This document shows positions 1 to 6,538 of a stretch of DNA of 34,260 bases, piece by piece. The stretch covers positions 1 through 34,260 of the forward strand of contig NZ_CCXI01000131.1 of NCBI RefSeq assembly GCF_000820705.1. Reading direction: 5' to 3'. The stretch comes from Clostridium polynesiense. Lineage in GTDB: Bacteria > Bacillota > Clostridia > Clostridiales > Clostridiaceae. Under the pieces are notes generated by a model. It was given only the letters and a program-made list of their open reading frames with translations, searched no databases and was not told the DNA's origin. Each line of letters begins with the position of its first letter. The first letter of the stretch is position 1. The position numbers and the translations under genes were made by a program.

Positions 1-23
1 GGAGCACCCCTGGGGTATTTACA
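1..23. repeat. Truncated copy of dispersed palindrome element (copy A)
   Basis: The window opens inside a right half-arm GGAGCACCCC-TGGGG followed by TA and TTTACA. It matches the right arm and 3' flank of the three complete palindromes at about 15837, 27224 and 28012. Here the inner triplet reads CTG where the other right arms have CAG, and only 2 nt rather than 12 separate GGGG from TTTACA. The left arm lies outside the window, so completeness cannot be judged. It sits just 3' of the selenoprotein gene. Confidence 0.6.
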
Positions 24-34
24 TTTAATTCCTA

Positions 35-280
35 CTATTTTATTTTTTCTCTTATGGTGTTTTCTATTTCCCCTTCTTCAGGGAATCTGGCTAATTCCTT
101 TTTGGAAAACAAAAGGTCATCATTCAGTTTAATTTCGAATACTCCTCCGGAAGAAGGAATTAAATTTAATTCCTCTATACTGTTTTTATGCTCACTCAGC
201 AAAGTCTCAGCCAGGCTCACGGCCCGTCCAACATATCCTCAGGAAGTACAGTATTCTACGCTTATCTTAACTTTTTCCAT
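35..280 (-). CDS. SelW-like selenoprotein (SelT/SelW/SelH Rdx family), in-frame UGA = selenocysteine
   Basis: An 81-residue protein if the TGA at 241-239 is read as selenocysteine. The ATG at 280 has a GAGGAG ribosome binding site 8 nt upstream. Residues 1-13 include Y10-C11-T12-S13, then codon 14 is TGA, then G-Y-V-G-R-A, giving the CxxU redox motif near the N-terminus that is typical of the Rdx thioredoxin-fold family. The rest continues in the same frame to a TAG at 35-37 and carries the family features: a GGVFEI strand, DDLLFSKKELARFPEEGEI, and a short total length. Without Sec decoding the reading frame appears only as a 61-residue fragment lacking the active site. A hairpin directly after the UGA fits a bacterial SECIS. 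The cellular role of bacterial SelW-like proteins is not well defined; a thiol/selenol redox function is inferred from the motif. Confidence 0.88.
207..231 (-). promoter_or_regulatory. Candidate bacterial SECIS hairpin
   Basis: Starting 7 nt after the UGA on the minus strand, UUGGACGGGC can pair with GCCUGGCUGA around a CGUGA loop, with one A-G mismatch and three G-U pairs. Bacterial SECIS elements lie inside the coding region immediately 3' of the UGA, as here. The fold was drawn by hand and its energy was not computed. Confidence 0.55.
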
Positions 281-453
281 AACCAACACTCCTCTTGTCA
301 ATTTAATTTCATTAAAAATATTTTACCAATTTTACAAGTGTAAATACCATGAATTAAATGTTAATTATTGTATTTTTACTCAAGAATATTTTAATGTATT
401 TTGTACATCTTAATTAATAGGACTTACAAAAGAAGATATTTCGGAGGTTGCTT

Positions 454-1164
454 ATGAAAAAGAGCCCTTTATTTATGATAACCTTATTAATATTACTTTT
501 CTCATATAATATAATAGATGTTAATGCCTCAGTAAATATAGGAAAAGAGGATATAAATAAATCAGATAAGGAAAAAAAAGCCTCTTATGTAGTATTAATA
601 GATGTTAATGAACTGAGGCTTTTTCTAATTGATAAAAATACCAACAATATAATCAAAAACTATCCAGTTGCCTTGGGCAGACTGGATCTTCCCTCTCCTT
701 TAGGTACCTGGAAAATTATTAATAAAGGTCAATGGGATGAAGGTTTTGGAGGCAGATGGCTTGGCTTAAATGTTCCTTGGGGAACTTATGGCATTCACGG
801 CACTACAAGACCTTCTTCCATCGGAAGTTATGCTTCTCATGGATGCATTAGAATGTTTAATTCTGATATAAAGGAATTATATGACTACGTTCCCTATGGA
901 ACTACAGTTATTATTTACGGAGGCTCCAGCTGGCTGTTTACAAACTATTACAGAGTTATCCTTCCTGGAGACAGAGGTGCTGATGTCTACGATATTCAAA
1001 GACGGTTAAAGGATTTAGGTTACTACAAGGGAACTTTGGACGGAATATATGGAGAAGGAATGAAAGCTGTGATTATTAAAGTCCGAAAAGAACACAACCT
1101 TACCCCTTCCCATAATATAGATCATGATTTTTTAAAAACTATAGGAATAATAAAATTTGAATAA
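454..1164 (+). CDS. L,D-transpeptidase (YkuD) with C-terminal peptidoglycan-binding domain
   Basis: A 236-residue secreted or membrane-anchored cell-wall enzyme. Residues 1-26 form a signal peptide (MKKS, hydrophobic LLILLF core, ending near NAS). Residues about 45-156 form the YkuD catalytic domain, with GIHGT at 113-117 and the active-site S128-H-G-C-I-R-M134, Cys131 being the nucleophile. Residues about 170-215 form a PG_binding_1 module (GDRGADVYDIQRRLKDLGYY, GTLDGIYG). Enzymes of this family form 3-3 (L,D) cross-links in peptidoglycan or attach other groups to it. The ATG at 454 was chosen because GGAGG (443-447) lies 6 nt upstream; the in-frame TTG at 448 abuts the ribosome binding site. 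The gene is divergent from the selenoprotein. The exact substrate is not determinable here. Confidence 0.9.
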   Translation: MKKSPLFMITLLILLFSYNIIDVNASVNIGKEDINKSDKEKKASYVVLIDVNELRLFLIDKNTNNIIKNYPVALGRLDLPSPLGTWKIINKGQWDEGFGGRWLGLNVPWGTYGIHGTTRPSSIGSYASHGCIRMFNSDIKELYDYVPYGTTVIIYGGSSWLFTNYYRVILPGDRGADVYDIQRRLKDLGYYKGTLDGIYGEGMKAVIIKVRKEHNLTPSHNIDHDFLKTIGIIKFE

Positions 1165-1229
1165 TCCAGGTAAACTCCAGAGCATACAAGGATAATTCTC
1201 AACTATAGGAAGTATAAAATTCAAATAAT
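1137..1229 (+). repeat. Imperfect direct repeat duplicating the 3' end of the L,D-transpeptidase gene
   Basis: The 29 nt at 1137-1165, spanning the last codons and stop of the transpeptidase gene, recur at 1201-1229 with 25 of 29 bases identical (both begin AACTATAGGAA and end ATAAT). The second copy ends in the same reading pattern, K-F-K-stop instead of K-F-E-stop. It looks like a small tandem duplication between two convergent genes. No terminator hairpin is evident between them. Confidence 0.6.
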
Positions 1230-1990
1230 TAATTAAACTTTGATTTTCTTATATCAAATATTTTAATAGTAAGATATATAAGCGCCATACAGTAGATTAA
1301 AACCAATGGAACAAGCCAAGTGAACTGAAAATTCTTAAGTTCATTGGCACTGCTTAACAGATGATGAGGAAAGTATGCCGCTATTTTATTAATACTATCC
1401 ACAGCTGAAAGTATATAAGTCACTGCTAAGGTCATAATACCCGCAGCAAAGCTTTTTGAAACCATAGAACTAAAAAACATGGTTAAGGCGATTATAAAAC
1501 AGTAATATAAACTGTGATAGTAAAAGCTGTGAATCATGTTTGTAAGCCTTAGATTTCCCTCGGAATATAGTATATTAATATAATAATAATTTACTAAAAA
1601 CCCTGCAAATACAGCAATGATTACAAAAAAGACAAAATGCATATATTTAGCTATGACAATTCCTTTTAATTCAGCTCCCTTTGATAGCGGAATTATAATC
1701 CTTTTAGACTTGATTTCTTCACAGATAGTGGAGGCTATAACAAAGACAATAACCATATTTCCTATTTGGAAAAGATCCTTAAAGTAGTTCAGCGCAGCAG
1801 CTTCCCTTGTAACCTTAAACAGCGAGGTTAACCCCCCTGGTATCTGGCTTTCAAGAATCCTTGGAAGAAGCTTTAAAAGAATAGGATCAAAGACAGCAAA
1901 AAATATAATTGCTGCAGCTACTATAAGGTACTTATGCTGCCTTTTTGCCTCCAAAACTTCTTTATTAAAGTAAGCTTTAAAGCTGTTCAT
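1229..1990 (-). CDS. ABC-2 type permease (YxlG-like)
   Basis: A 253-residue integral membrane protein with about six hydrophobic segments, starting after a charged N-terminus (NSFKAYFNKEVLEAKRQHKY). It shows the layout of single-subunit ABC-2 permeases that form an exporter with a separate ATPase. The start overlaps the 3' end of the ATPase gene by 14 nt, so translation is probably coupled. By order and size (B. subtilis YxlG is about 259 residues, from memory) it fits the last gene of a sigY-yxl operon. The transported substrate is unknown. C-terminal residues IKIFDIRKSKFN follow the last membrane segment. Confidence 0.82.
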   Translation of the reverse strand: MNSFKAYFNKEVLEAKRQHKYLIVAAAIIFFAVFDPILLKLLPRILESQIPGGLTSLFKVTREAAALNYFKDLFQIGNMVIVFVIASTICEEIKSKRIIIPLSKGAELKGIVIAKYMHFVFFVIIAVFAGFLVNYYYINILYSEGNLRLTNMIHSFYYHSLYYCFIIALTMFFSSMVSKSFAAGIMTLAVTYILSAVDSINKIAAYFPHHLLSSANELKNFQFTWLVPLVLIYCMALIYLTIKIFDIRKSKFN

Positions 1991-2903
1991 TATCTCCCAC
2001 CGTCCTTTTAAATATATCTTCCATACTCATATTTCTCAGATTGTAGCTTTTAATAATTCCTCCTGCTTTAATAATTTCAGGTATAAGCTGCCGTCTCCCT
2101 GCATCATTATCTTTAAAAAGCACGGAAAGCCTTTCCTTTTCTACAATAATATCTTCTATCCAGTAAAAATCAGAAAGTCTGTGAGCAATATTTTCTAAAT
2201 CCCCCTCTATTTCCACATCATATATAGGCTTGATATATTTCTCTTTTAAGACTTTCAGCTCCTCCGTTACCAATATCCTTCCTTTTTCAATAATGGTAAT
2301 ATAATCGCAAATTCTTTCTACATCATTTAGGATATGAGTGGATAAAAATACTGTACTTCCCTGATTCTTAAGCTTCAATACAAATTCCAGAATTTCTGCT
2401 CTTCCCTCGGGGTCAAGTGCAGAAGTAGGTTCATCCAGAATTATAAATTCCGGATTGTTAAAAATGGCGCTGATAATAGATAGTTTCTGCTTCATCCCTC
2501 CTGAATACTGCCCTATAAGCTTTCTCCCTTGTTCCTTTAAATTCATAAACTCTAAAAACATCTCGATTCTACTTCTTGCTTCCCTGCTATTCAGTTTCGT
2601 TATCTTTGCCAGAAATCTGAGATACTCTTCAGCAGTCATATAATCATAAAAATGATGTTCCTGTGGGGAATATCCTATATTTTTTAAAATGGTGCTTTTA
2701 TTCCTTTCATAGGATTTATCTCTGTAAATGATACTTCCGGATTCATAATTTAAAATTCCTGCCAATATATTCATGGTGGTTGTTTTCCCTGCACCGTTTC
2801 TGCCTAAAAACCCATGAATACTTCCTTCTCTTATTTCGAAGCTGATATTTTCTAAGGCTTTAAAGCCTCCAAAGCTTTTATTTAACCTTTCAACCTTTAA
2901 CAT
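1977..2903 (-). CDS. ABC transporter ATP-binding protein (YxlF-like)
   Basis: A 308-residue cytoplasmic ATPase. The Walker A motif GRNGAGKTT is near residue 35, the signature YSGGMKQKLS near 133, Walker B with the D-loop FIILDEPTSALDP near 153, and the H-loop in STHIL near 190. Residues after about 215 form the extra C-terminal domain common in drug- and antibiotic-type ABC-2 ATPases. It pairs with the overlapping permease gene downstream and follows the small PLDc_N gene. By synteny it corresponds to YxlF of the sigY-yxlCDEFG operon. A role in export or self-protection is a family-level inference, with no substrate indicated by the sequence. Confidence 0.9.
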   Translation of the reverse strand: MLKVERLNKSFGGFKALENISFEIREGSIHGFLGRNGAGKTTTMNILAGILNYESGSIIYRDKSYERNKSTILKNIGYSPQEHHFYDYMTAEEYLRFLAKITKLNSREARSRIEMFLEFMNLKEQGRKLIGQYSGGMKQKLSIISAIFNNPEFIILDEPTSALDPEGRAEILEFVLKLKNQGSTVFLSTHILNDVERICDYITIIEKGRILVTEELKVLKEKYIKPIYDVEIEGDLENIAHRLSDFYWIEDIIVEKERLSVLFKDNDAGRRQLIPEIIKAGGIIKSYNLRNMSMEDIFKRTVGDNEQL

Positions 2904-2956
2904 AATAAATACATCCTTTTATTTGTTTTTTATTTCTTATGCTTTCATACTTAAAA

Positions 2957-3154
2957 TCAATATTTTTCTCTTCCGAATAGGAGATATGAAAGTGGCCCTA
3001 AAGTGCTAACTAGTAAAATAATTACCACCCAAACAGTTTTAGGAAAGTATTTAACTTTATCCTTTCTTATTATCACAAGACAGAAGATTTTTAATAGAAA
3101 CTCCAATAGTATAACCGGTGCAAGGAGCTTTAATAATTCTATACCTTCATTCAT
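2957..3154 (-). CDS. Small PLDc_N-domain membrane protein (YxlE-like)
   Basis: A 65-residue protein with two hydrophobic helices (about residues 9-29 and 40-60) and the signature of the phospholipase D N-terminal membrane domain: VWVVIILLVSTLGPLSYLLFG followed by R-E-K-Y. Such free-standing PLDc_N proteins have no catalytic HKD motif. B. subtilis YxlE is of this type and similar size and precedes yxlFG, as here. The ATG at 3154 has a strong AAGGAGG ribosome binding site. An ECF-like promoter lies 31-60 nt upstream. Function is unknown beyond membership of the operon. Confidence 0.82.
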   Translation of the reverse strand: MNEGIELLKLLAPVILLEFLLKIFCLVIIRKDKVKYFPKTVWVVIILLVSTLGPLSYLLFGREKY

Positions 3155-3184
3155 ATAATTAATTCCTCCTTTTTAAATTCATTA

Positions 3185-3214
3185 ATTAAACGGAGGAGAA
3201 AATAAAATAGTTCA
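3185..3214 (-). promoter_or_regulatory. ECF-type promoter in front of yxlE-F-G-like genes
   Basis: On the minus strand TGAACTA is followed after 16 nt by CGTTTAAT. The spacing and core bases are identical to the element at 4842-4871 in front of the ECF sigma gene, and they fit the general ECF pattern (GAAC at -35, CGT-type -10). It lies about 30 nt upstream of the yxlE-like start. Matching positions in both elements are TGAACTA, GTT and AAT. Confidence 0.6.
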
Positions 3215-3304
3215 CTTGTAATTCTTTAATCTTAAATGAATTTAATATATTATAAATATAAACATTTAACTTGATATTTTTATAGAAGGAAGGTGGACTA
3301 GCTT

Positions 3305-3562
3305 TTGTGCTATGTTTATATATTGCAATGCAGCGATGACACACTATATACAGGATGGACTAATAATTTAGAAAAAAGATTAGAAACTCACTCTAAGGGA
3401 AAAGGTGCTAAATACACAAGATGCCGTCTTCCTGTAAAACTAGTCTATTTTGAAAGCCATGAAGACAAAATCTCAGCTCAAAAAAGAGAATATGCTATTA
3501 AAAAGCTTACACGGGAACAAAAATTAAAATTAATAAAAAAAGCCCCAGAGTTAATCAGTTAA
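3305..3562 (+). CDS. GIY-YIG nuclease-domain protein (UPF0213, YazA/YhbQ type)
   Basis: An 85-residue single-domain protein. The GIY-YIG signature appears as YVYILQCSDDTLYTGWT near the N-terminus, with the conserved Arg in NNLEKRLETH, then HSKGKGAKYTRCRLPVKLVYFE and the conserved Glu in KREYAIKKLTREQKLKLI. This is the full length of the UPF0213 family, whose members have the nuclease fold but mostly uncertain physiological roles. The TTG start at 3305 is supported by GAAGGAAGGTGG ending 8 nt upstream. It lies on the plus strand between the yxlD-like and yxlE-like genes and so interrupts an otherwise sigY-yxlCDEFG-like locus. Its stop codon is inside the terminator stem. Confidence 0.9.
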   Translation: MCYVYILQCSDDTLYTGWTNNLEKRLETHSKGKGAKYTRCRLPVKLVYFESHEDKISAQKREYAIKKLTREQKLKLIKKAPELIS

Positions 3563-3577
3563 CTCTGCGGCTTTTTC
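3536..3577. terminator. Bidirectional terminator overlapping the end of the GIY-YIG gene
   Basis: AAAGCC-CCAGAGTTAA, loop, TTAACTCTG-CGGCTTTTT forms a strong hairpin with a T-run on the plus strand and, on the minus strand, a matching T-run. It can end both the GIY-YIG transcript and the sigY-C-D transcript arriving from the other side, separating the latter from yxlEFG. Confidence 0.8.
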
Positions 3578-3659
3578 CTCTATTAATAATACATTTCCCC
3601 TTAGTGATTATTTATATTTTACCATTAACAGGGTCAATAATCAAATGAACATATAAAAT

Positions 3660-3872
3660 TTACTTTTTATCTTTATCCTTTTTCCATCTGACCTTTCGGG
3701 AAAACCATAGATAAATCAACAGATTGGTAGGTGTATTAAGAGTGCACAGGATTCCCCATATCCAATACCCCTTTATCCCTCTTTTTTTCCCGTCGTTAAA
3801 TACCCAAAAACCCTGAAAAAGTAGGAGTGGAATAAGGAAAATCAAAAGAATTTTTTCTAATTCTGTAAGCAT
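3660..3872 (-). CDS. Small membrane protein, YxlD-like
   Basis: A 70-residue protein with two hydrophobic segments (about residues 7-25 and 36-56), a short loop containing FNDGKKRGIKGYWIWG, and a strongly basic tail (RKVRWKKDKDKK). It begins 2 nt after the stop of the YxlC-like gene, so the two are almost certainly co-translated. Size and position match B. subtilis YxlD (about 68 residues), reported with YxlC as a negative regulator of sigma-Y. The assignment rests on position and topology rather than on a strong motif. A membrane partner of the anti-sigma activity is inferred. Confidence 0.7.
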   Translation of the reverse strand: MLTELEKILLIFLIPLLLFQGFWVFNDGKKRGIKGYWIWGILCTLNTPTNLLIYLWFSRKVRWKKDKDKK

Positions 3873-3874
3873 TC

Positions 3875-4285
3875 TTATCTCTCCTCTTTAATTTTTTTGC
3901 AGCTGTATGCAAAAAAGGTAATAATTATAAAGGTAACAACTAACTGAATAGCAATAAATACCTTAAATCCTCCTAAAAATCCTAAGGTAAATAATAAAAA
4001 GAGAACAGCAAAAGCACTTACAAGAAAATATACATTTTCTTTTTTATCTTCTTTATCTTCTCTAAGGGCTTCTCCCTCACTGATTATAGATAAAAAATCT
4101 ATATTCTCTAAATTCTTATCCTTTACCTTATCCATTAAAGTCTTCATTTCATAAAGATCTTTTTTAATATTATCTTCAGAAGCTTTTTCAAGATCATATT
4201 TATCCCTTTTCTCCAATCCTTCATAAAAATCATCTATAGCCTTATGAAGCTTATGGGAGTTATTAAGCCCTTCAGTTTTCTTCAT
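3875..4285 (-). CDS. Probable membrane regulator of the ECF sigma factor, YxlC-like
   Basis: A 136-residue protein. Residues 1-80 are charged, soluble and probably helical; residues about 84-130 contain two membrane segments (VYFLVSAFAVLFLLFTLGFLG and IAIQLVVTFIIITFFAYS); the end is KKIKEER. The start overlaps the sigma gene's 3' end by 14 nt, the usual arrangement for a sigma/anti-sigma pair. YxlC of B. subtilis occupies the same place and acts against sigma-Y. No zinc-binding HxxxCxxC anti-sigma motif is present. The negative regulatory role is inferred from synteny. Confidence 0.7.
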   Translation of the reverse strand: MKKTEGLNNSHKLHKAIDDFYEGLEKRDKYDLEKASEDNIKKDLYEMKTLMDKVKDKNLENIDFLSIISEGEALREDKEDKKENVYFLVSAFAVLFLLFTLGFLGGFKVFIAIQLVVTFIIITFFAYSCKKIKEER

Positions 4286-4811
4286 TCATCATTCCCCTTT
4301 CCTTCAACTTTTTCAAAATATCTTTTATGGAATTATGAAGTCTTGACCTTACTGTACCCACCGGACACTTCATAATTTCAGCTATCTCTTCATATTTAAA
4401 ATTATAATAATGCTTTAATATGAATACAGTCCTTTTTTCATAAGGCAGCTCCTTAATTATATTCATGACATTTCTATATTCAATAAGCTCCATTACTCTA
4501 TCCTCTACTTCTACAGCGCCTCCCTGTACCTCTTCCATGTATACAAGCCTTTTATTTTTTCGTAAATAATCTCTATAAAGATTCGTAGCTATAGTAATAA
4601 GCCAGGTAGAAAATTTTGCTTTAGGAGTAAAGCTTTTAATATTTATTACCGCTTTTAAAAGAGCTTCCTGGACTATATCCTTAGCCAGTTCTTCGTCGCA
4701 GCAAAGCTTTAATACATAACCTGATAAAATCTTATAATTATCAGTAAAAAGCTGATTTAATGCACTTTTATTACCTTGTTTTGCCCTTTCTACAAGCTCC
4801 CATTCCAGCAA
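4272..4811 (-). CDS. ECF RNA polymerase sigma factor, SigY-like
   Basis: A 179-residue sigma-70 family protein with only regions 2 and 4. Region 2 is seen in LAKDIVQEALLKAVINI and FSTWLITIATNLYRDYLRK; region 4.2 in LPYEKRTVFILKHYYNFKYEEIAEIMKCPVGTVRSRLH with its helix-turn-helix. The TTG at 4811 is preferred because AAGGAGGG (4818-4825) lies 6 nt upstream; the in-frame ATG at 4817 touches the ribosome binding site and is the alternative. Order, overlap and the downstream yxlC/D/E/F/G-like genes point to the SigY group. The promoter pattern at 4842-4871 suggests positive autoregulation. Confidence 0.88.
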   Translation of the reverse strand: MLEWELVERAKQGNKSALNQLFTDNYKILSGYVLKLCCDEELAKDIVQEALLKAVINIKSFTPKAKFSTWLITIATNLYRDYLRKNKRLVYMEEVQGGAVEVEDRVMELIEYRNVMNIIKELPYEKRTVFILKHYYNFKYEEIAEIMKCPVGTVRSRLHNSIKDILKKLKERGMMNEEN

Positions 4812-4841
4812 AAGCATCCCTCCTTAAGAATTACCTCGCTA

Positions 4842-4871
4842 ATTTAACTATCTATCTACACTTTTAGTTCA
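4842..4871 (-). promoter_or_regulatory. ECF-type promoter in front of the SigY-like gene
   Basis: TGAACTA is followed by 16 nt and then AGTTAAAT on the minus strand, about 24 nt upstream of the sigma gene's ribosome binding site. It shares TGAACTA, GTT and AAT at identical spacing with 3185-3214 upstream of the yxlE-like gene, while the 16-nt spacer sequences are unrelated. This is what a promoter used by the encoded sigma factor would look like. Confidence 0.6.
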
Positions 4872-5028
4872 ATTAAATAATTAAAATATTAATTTATAAA
4901 GTATTTTTTATAAAATCCACATTTTATATTTTTACAATTTTTGTAGAATCTTAATTTAATATTACCATAATAAACATATATATTTTAAAAGCTAATTAAT
5001 GGTATAATATTTCAGTAATAATTAACCT

Positions 5029-5057
5029 CTAGGTATAAGTATAATTCTAATACCTAG
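5029..5057. promoter_or_regulatory. Inverted repeat around a -10 element upstream of the phosphoesterase gene
   Basis: CTAGGTAT (5029-5036) and ATACCTAG (5050-5057) are perfect 8-bp inverted arms with a 13-nt spacer that contains TATAAT (5040-5045). A dimeric repressor bound here would cover the -10 box. No regulator can be named and the -35 region is weak. Confidence 0.4.
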
Positions 5058-5108
5058 GTAAACTATTATTACCCTATATTCGTAACGTAAGTTTGAGGTG
5101 GTGTAAAC

Positions 5109-5807
5109 TTGAGAATTGCATGTATAAGTGATATTCACGGAAATATTTATGCACTGAAAAAGGTGCTTGAAAACATTGATGATAACAACATCGATCAGAT
5201 AATATGTCTTGGAGATTTAACCGGTTACGGCCCTCATCCAAATGAAGTTGTAGCTCTTATAAGAAGAAGAAAAATCCTCTGCCTTAAAGGTAATTACGAC
5301 GCCTCAGTGGCAGATAATGAGTTTACTTATATAAGAGATACCTCCATCAACAGTTTTTCTCTCCCCTGGACTTCAGAGGAGCTTAGAATTTCACACAAAT
5401 ATTACCTCCACAGCCTTCCTGAAAACTTATCTTTAACCTTTGAAGATAAAAAGATTCTATTCGTTCATGGAAGCCCAAGAAGTATTAACGAATACTTGAA
5501 AGAAGACTCGTTAGAGGCTATGGAAAATATGTCAGAGCTCCCTTACGATATTTTGGTCTGTGCCCATACTCACATACCCTATGTAAAGGAATATGGCAAT
5601 AAAATTCTAATAAACGACGGAAGCGTCGGAAAGCCTAAAAACGGTAAACCTCATTCAACTTATGCAATTATAGATATTAAAAAAAACAGTGATGTAAAAG
5701 TAGAAATTAAAGAAGTTGAATATGATGTATCAAAAATCATAAAAGATATGGAAATTAAGGACTTCCCTTATGCTTTAATAAATTCCATTAAATCAGGAGT
5801 TGAATAA
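5109..5807 (+). CDS. Metallophosphoesterase (calcineurin-like, YfcE-type)
   Basis: A 232-residue cytoplasmic metal-dependent phosphoesterase. The metal and phosphate motifs occur in order: SDIHGN near residue 7, GDLTGYGPHPNEV near 36, GNYD near 61, HGSPR near 120, and AHTHIP with NDGSVGKP near 150-170. The substrate is unknown; related proteins hydrolyse phosphodiesters or diadenosine polyphosphates. The TTG start at 5109 follows GAGGTGGTG at good spacing. It is a single-gene unit, ending at a bidirectional terminator shared with the convergent DUF421 gene. Confidence 0.87.
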   Translation: MRIACISDIHGNIYALKKVLENIDDNNIDQIICLGDLTGYGPHPNEVVALIRRRKILCLKGNYDASVADNEFTYIRDTSINSFSLPWTSEELRISHKYYLHSLPENLSLTFEDKKILFVHGSPRSINEYLKEDSLEAMENMSELPYDILVCAHTHIPYVKEYGNKILINDGSVGKPKNGKPHSTYAIIDIKKNSDVKVEIKEVEYDVSKIIKDMEIKDFPYALINSIKSGVE

Positions 5808-5859
5808 TATTATTTTAATTTAAAGCACTAAAAATAAAAAATTTAAATTCAACAAAAAA

Positions 5860-5911
5860 AATCACCTAAATTAGTTAACCTGTATTTTTACCATAACTAA
5901 ATTAGGTGATT
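5860..5911. terminator. Bidirectional terminator
   Basis: AATCACCTAAATTAGTTA at 5860-5877 pairs with TAACTAAATTAGGTGATT at 5894-5911 with one internal mismatch. An A-run precedes the first arm (a U-run for minus-strand transcripts) and an AT-rich stretch follows the second. It sits between the convergent phosphoesterase and DUF421 genes. Confidence 0.75.
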
Positions 5912-5935
5912 ATTATATTAATAAATCTAATATGT

Positions 5936-6385
5936 CTATTTTCTTTCAATTATGCTTATCTCTCCATTTTTCTCTAGTATTGCAAGCTCTACTTCTTTTA
6001 AACTGGTTAATCCGTTTTCTCTTACATTTGACATTAAATCATCTAAAGCCAATCTTTCTGCTTTAAGATTTTTGTGATTTACCTCTCCTTTATAAACCAA
6101 AAGCATAGGTTCTCCTTCTATCTTCCTTGCAAGCCTTGGCTTTTTCCAAAACAAATAATTTATCACGTAATTAAGAACCATCAAAAATGCAGCAGCAAGT
6201 ACACCTTCAAAAAATCCTTCCTTTCCTTCTAAAACTGAATGTCCGGCAAATTCACTTATTATCAGTATAAAAACATAATCCATCATCGTAAGCTCCCCCA
6301 TATCTTTTCTTCCAATGAGTCTGAGCCCAAACATCATAAATAAGTAAATAAAGATAGTTTTTACTATAATCAATGCATAATTCAT
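5936..6385 (-). CDS. DUF421 / YetF-family membrane protein
   Basis: A 149-residue protein. Residues 1-75 hold three hydrophobic segments with the family pattern RLIGRKDMGELTMMDYVFILIISEFAG. Residues about 80-149 form the cytoplasmic YetF C-terminal domain (RLARKIEGEPMLLVYKGEVNHKNLKAERLALDDLM, VRENGLTSLKEVELAILEKNGEISII). It is shorter than YetF proteins that have an extra C-terminal region, but the core is complete. Family members are often linked to sporulation or stress; molecular function is not established. It stands alone on the minus strand. Confidence 0.85.
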   Translation of the reverse strand: MNYALIIVKTIFIYLFMMFGLRLIGRKDMGELTMMDYVFILIISEFAGHSVLEGKEGFFEGVLAAAFLMVLNYVINYLFWKKPRLARKIEGEPMLLVYKGEVNHKNLKAERLALDDLMSNVRENGLTSLKEVELAILEKNGEISIIERK

Positions 6386-6479
6386 TAAACCCCTCCTTAC
6401 TCTTCCTCAAAATTATAAAGAATATTTATTAAATTTCTGTCCTTTTGCTGTTAACTAAAAGTTAAATTCACAAATTATC

Positions 6480-6506
6480 ACTTTTAAAAAATATCAGCAT
6501 ATATTA
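6480..6506 (+). promoter_or_regulatory. Sigma-K-like promoter
   Basis: AC at 6480-6481 is followed by a 16-nt spacer and CATATATTA at 6498-6506, which fits the sigma-K pattern AC-N16/17-CATANNNTA known from Bacillus. It lies 33 nt upstream of the coat-like gene start. The motif has few fixed bases and can arise by chance in AT-rich DNA. Confidence 0.4.
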
Positions 6507-6538
6507 AAACTGTGGTTAAATATTTTATGGAGGTACTT

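Noticed and set aside
54-413. Plus-strand open frame of 119 codons at the window start
   Set aside because: It lies antisense to the selenoprotein gene, has no ribosome binding site and no family features; its openness mirrors the coding strand opposite.
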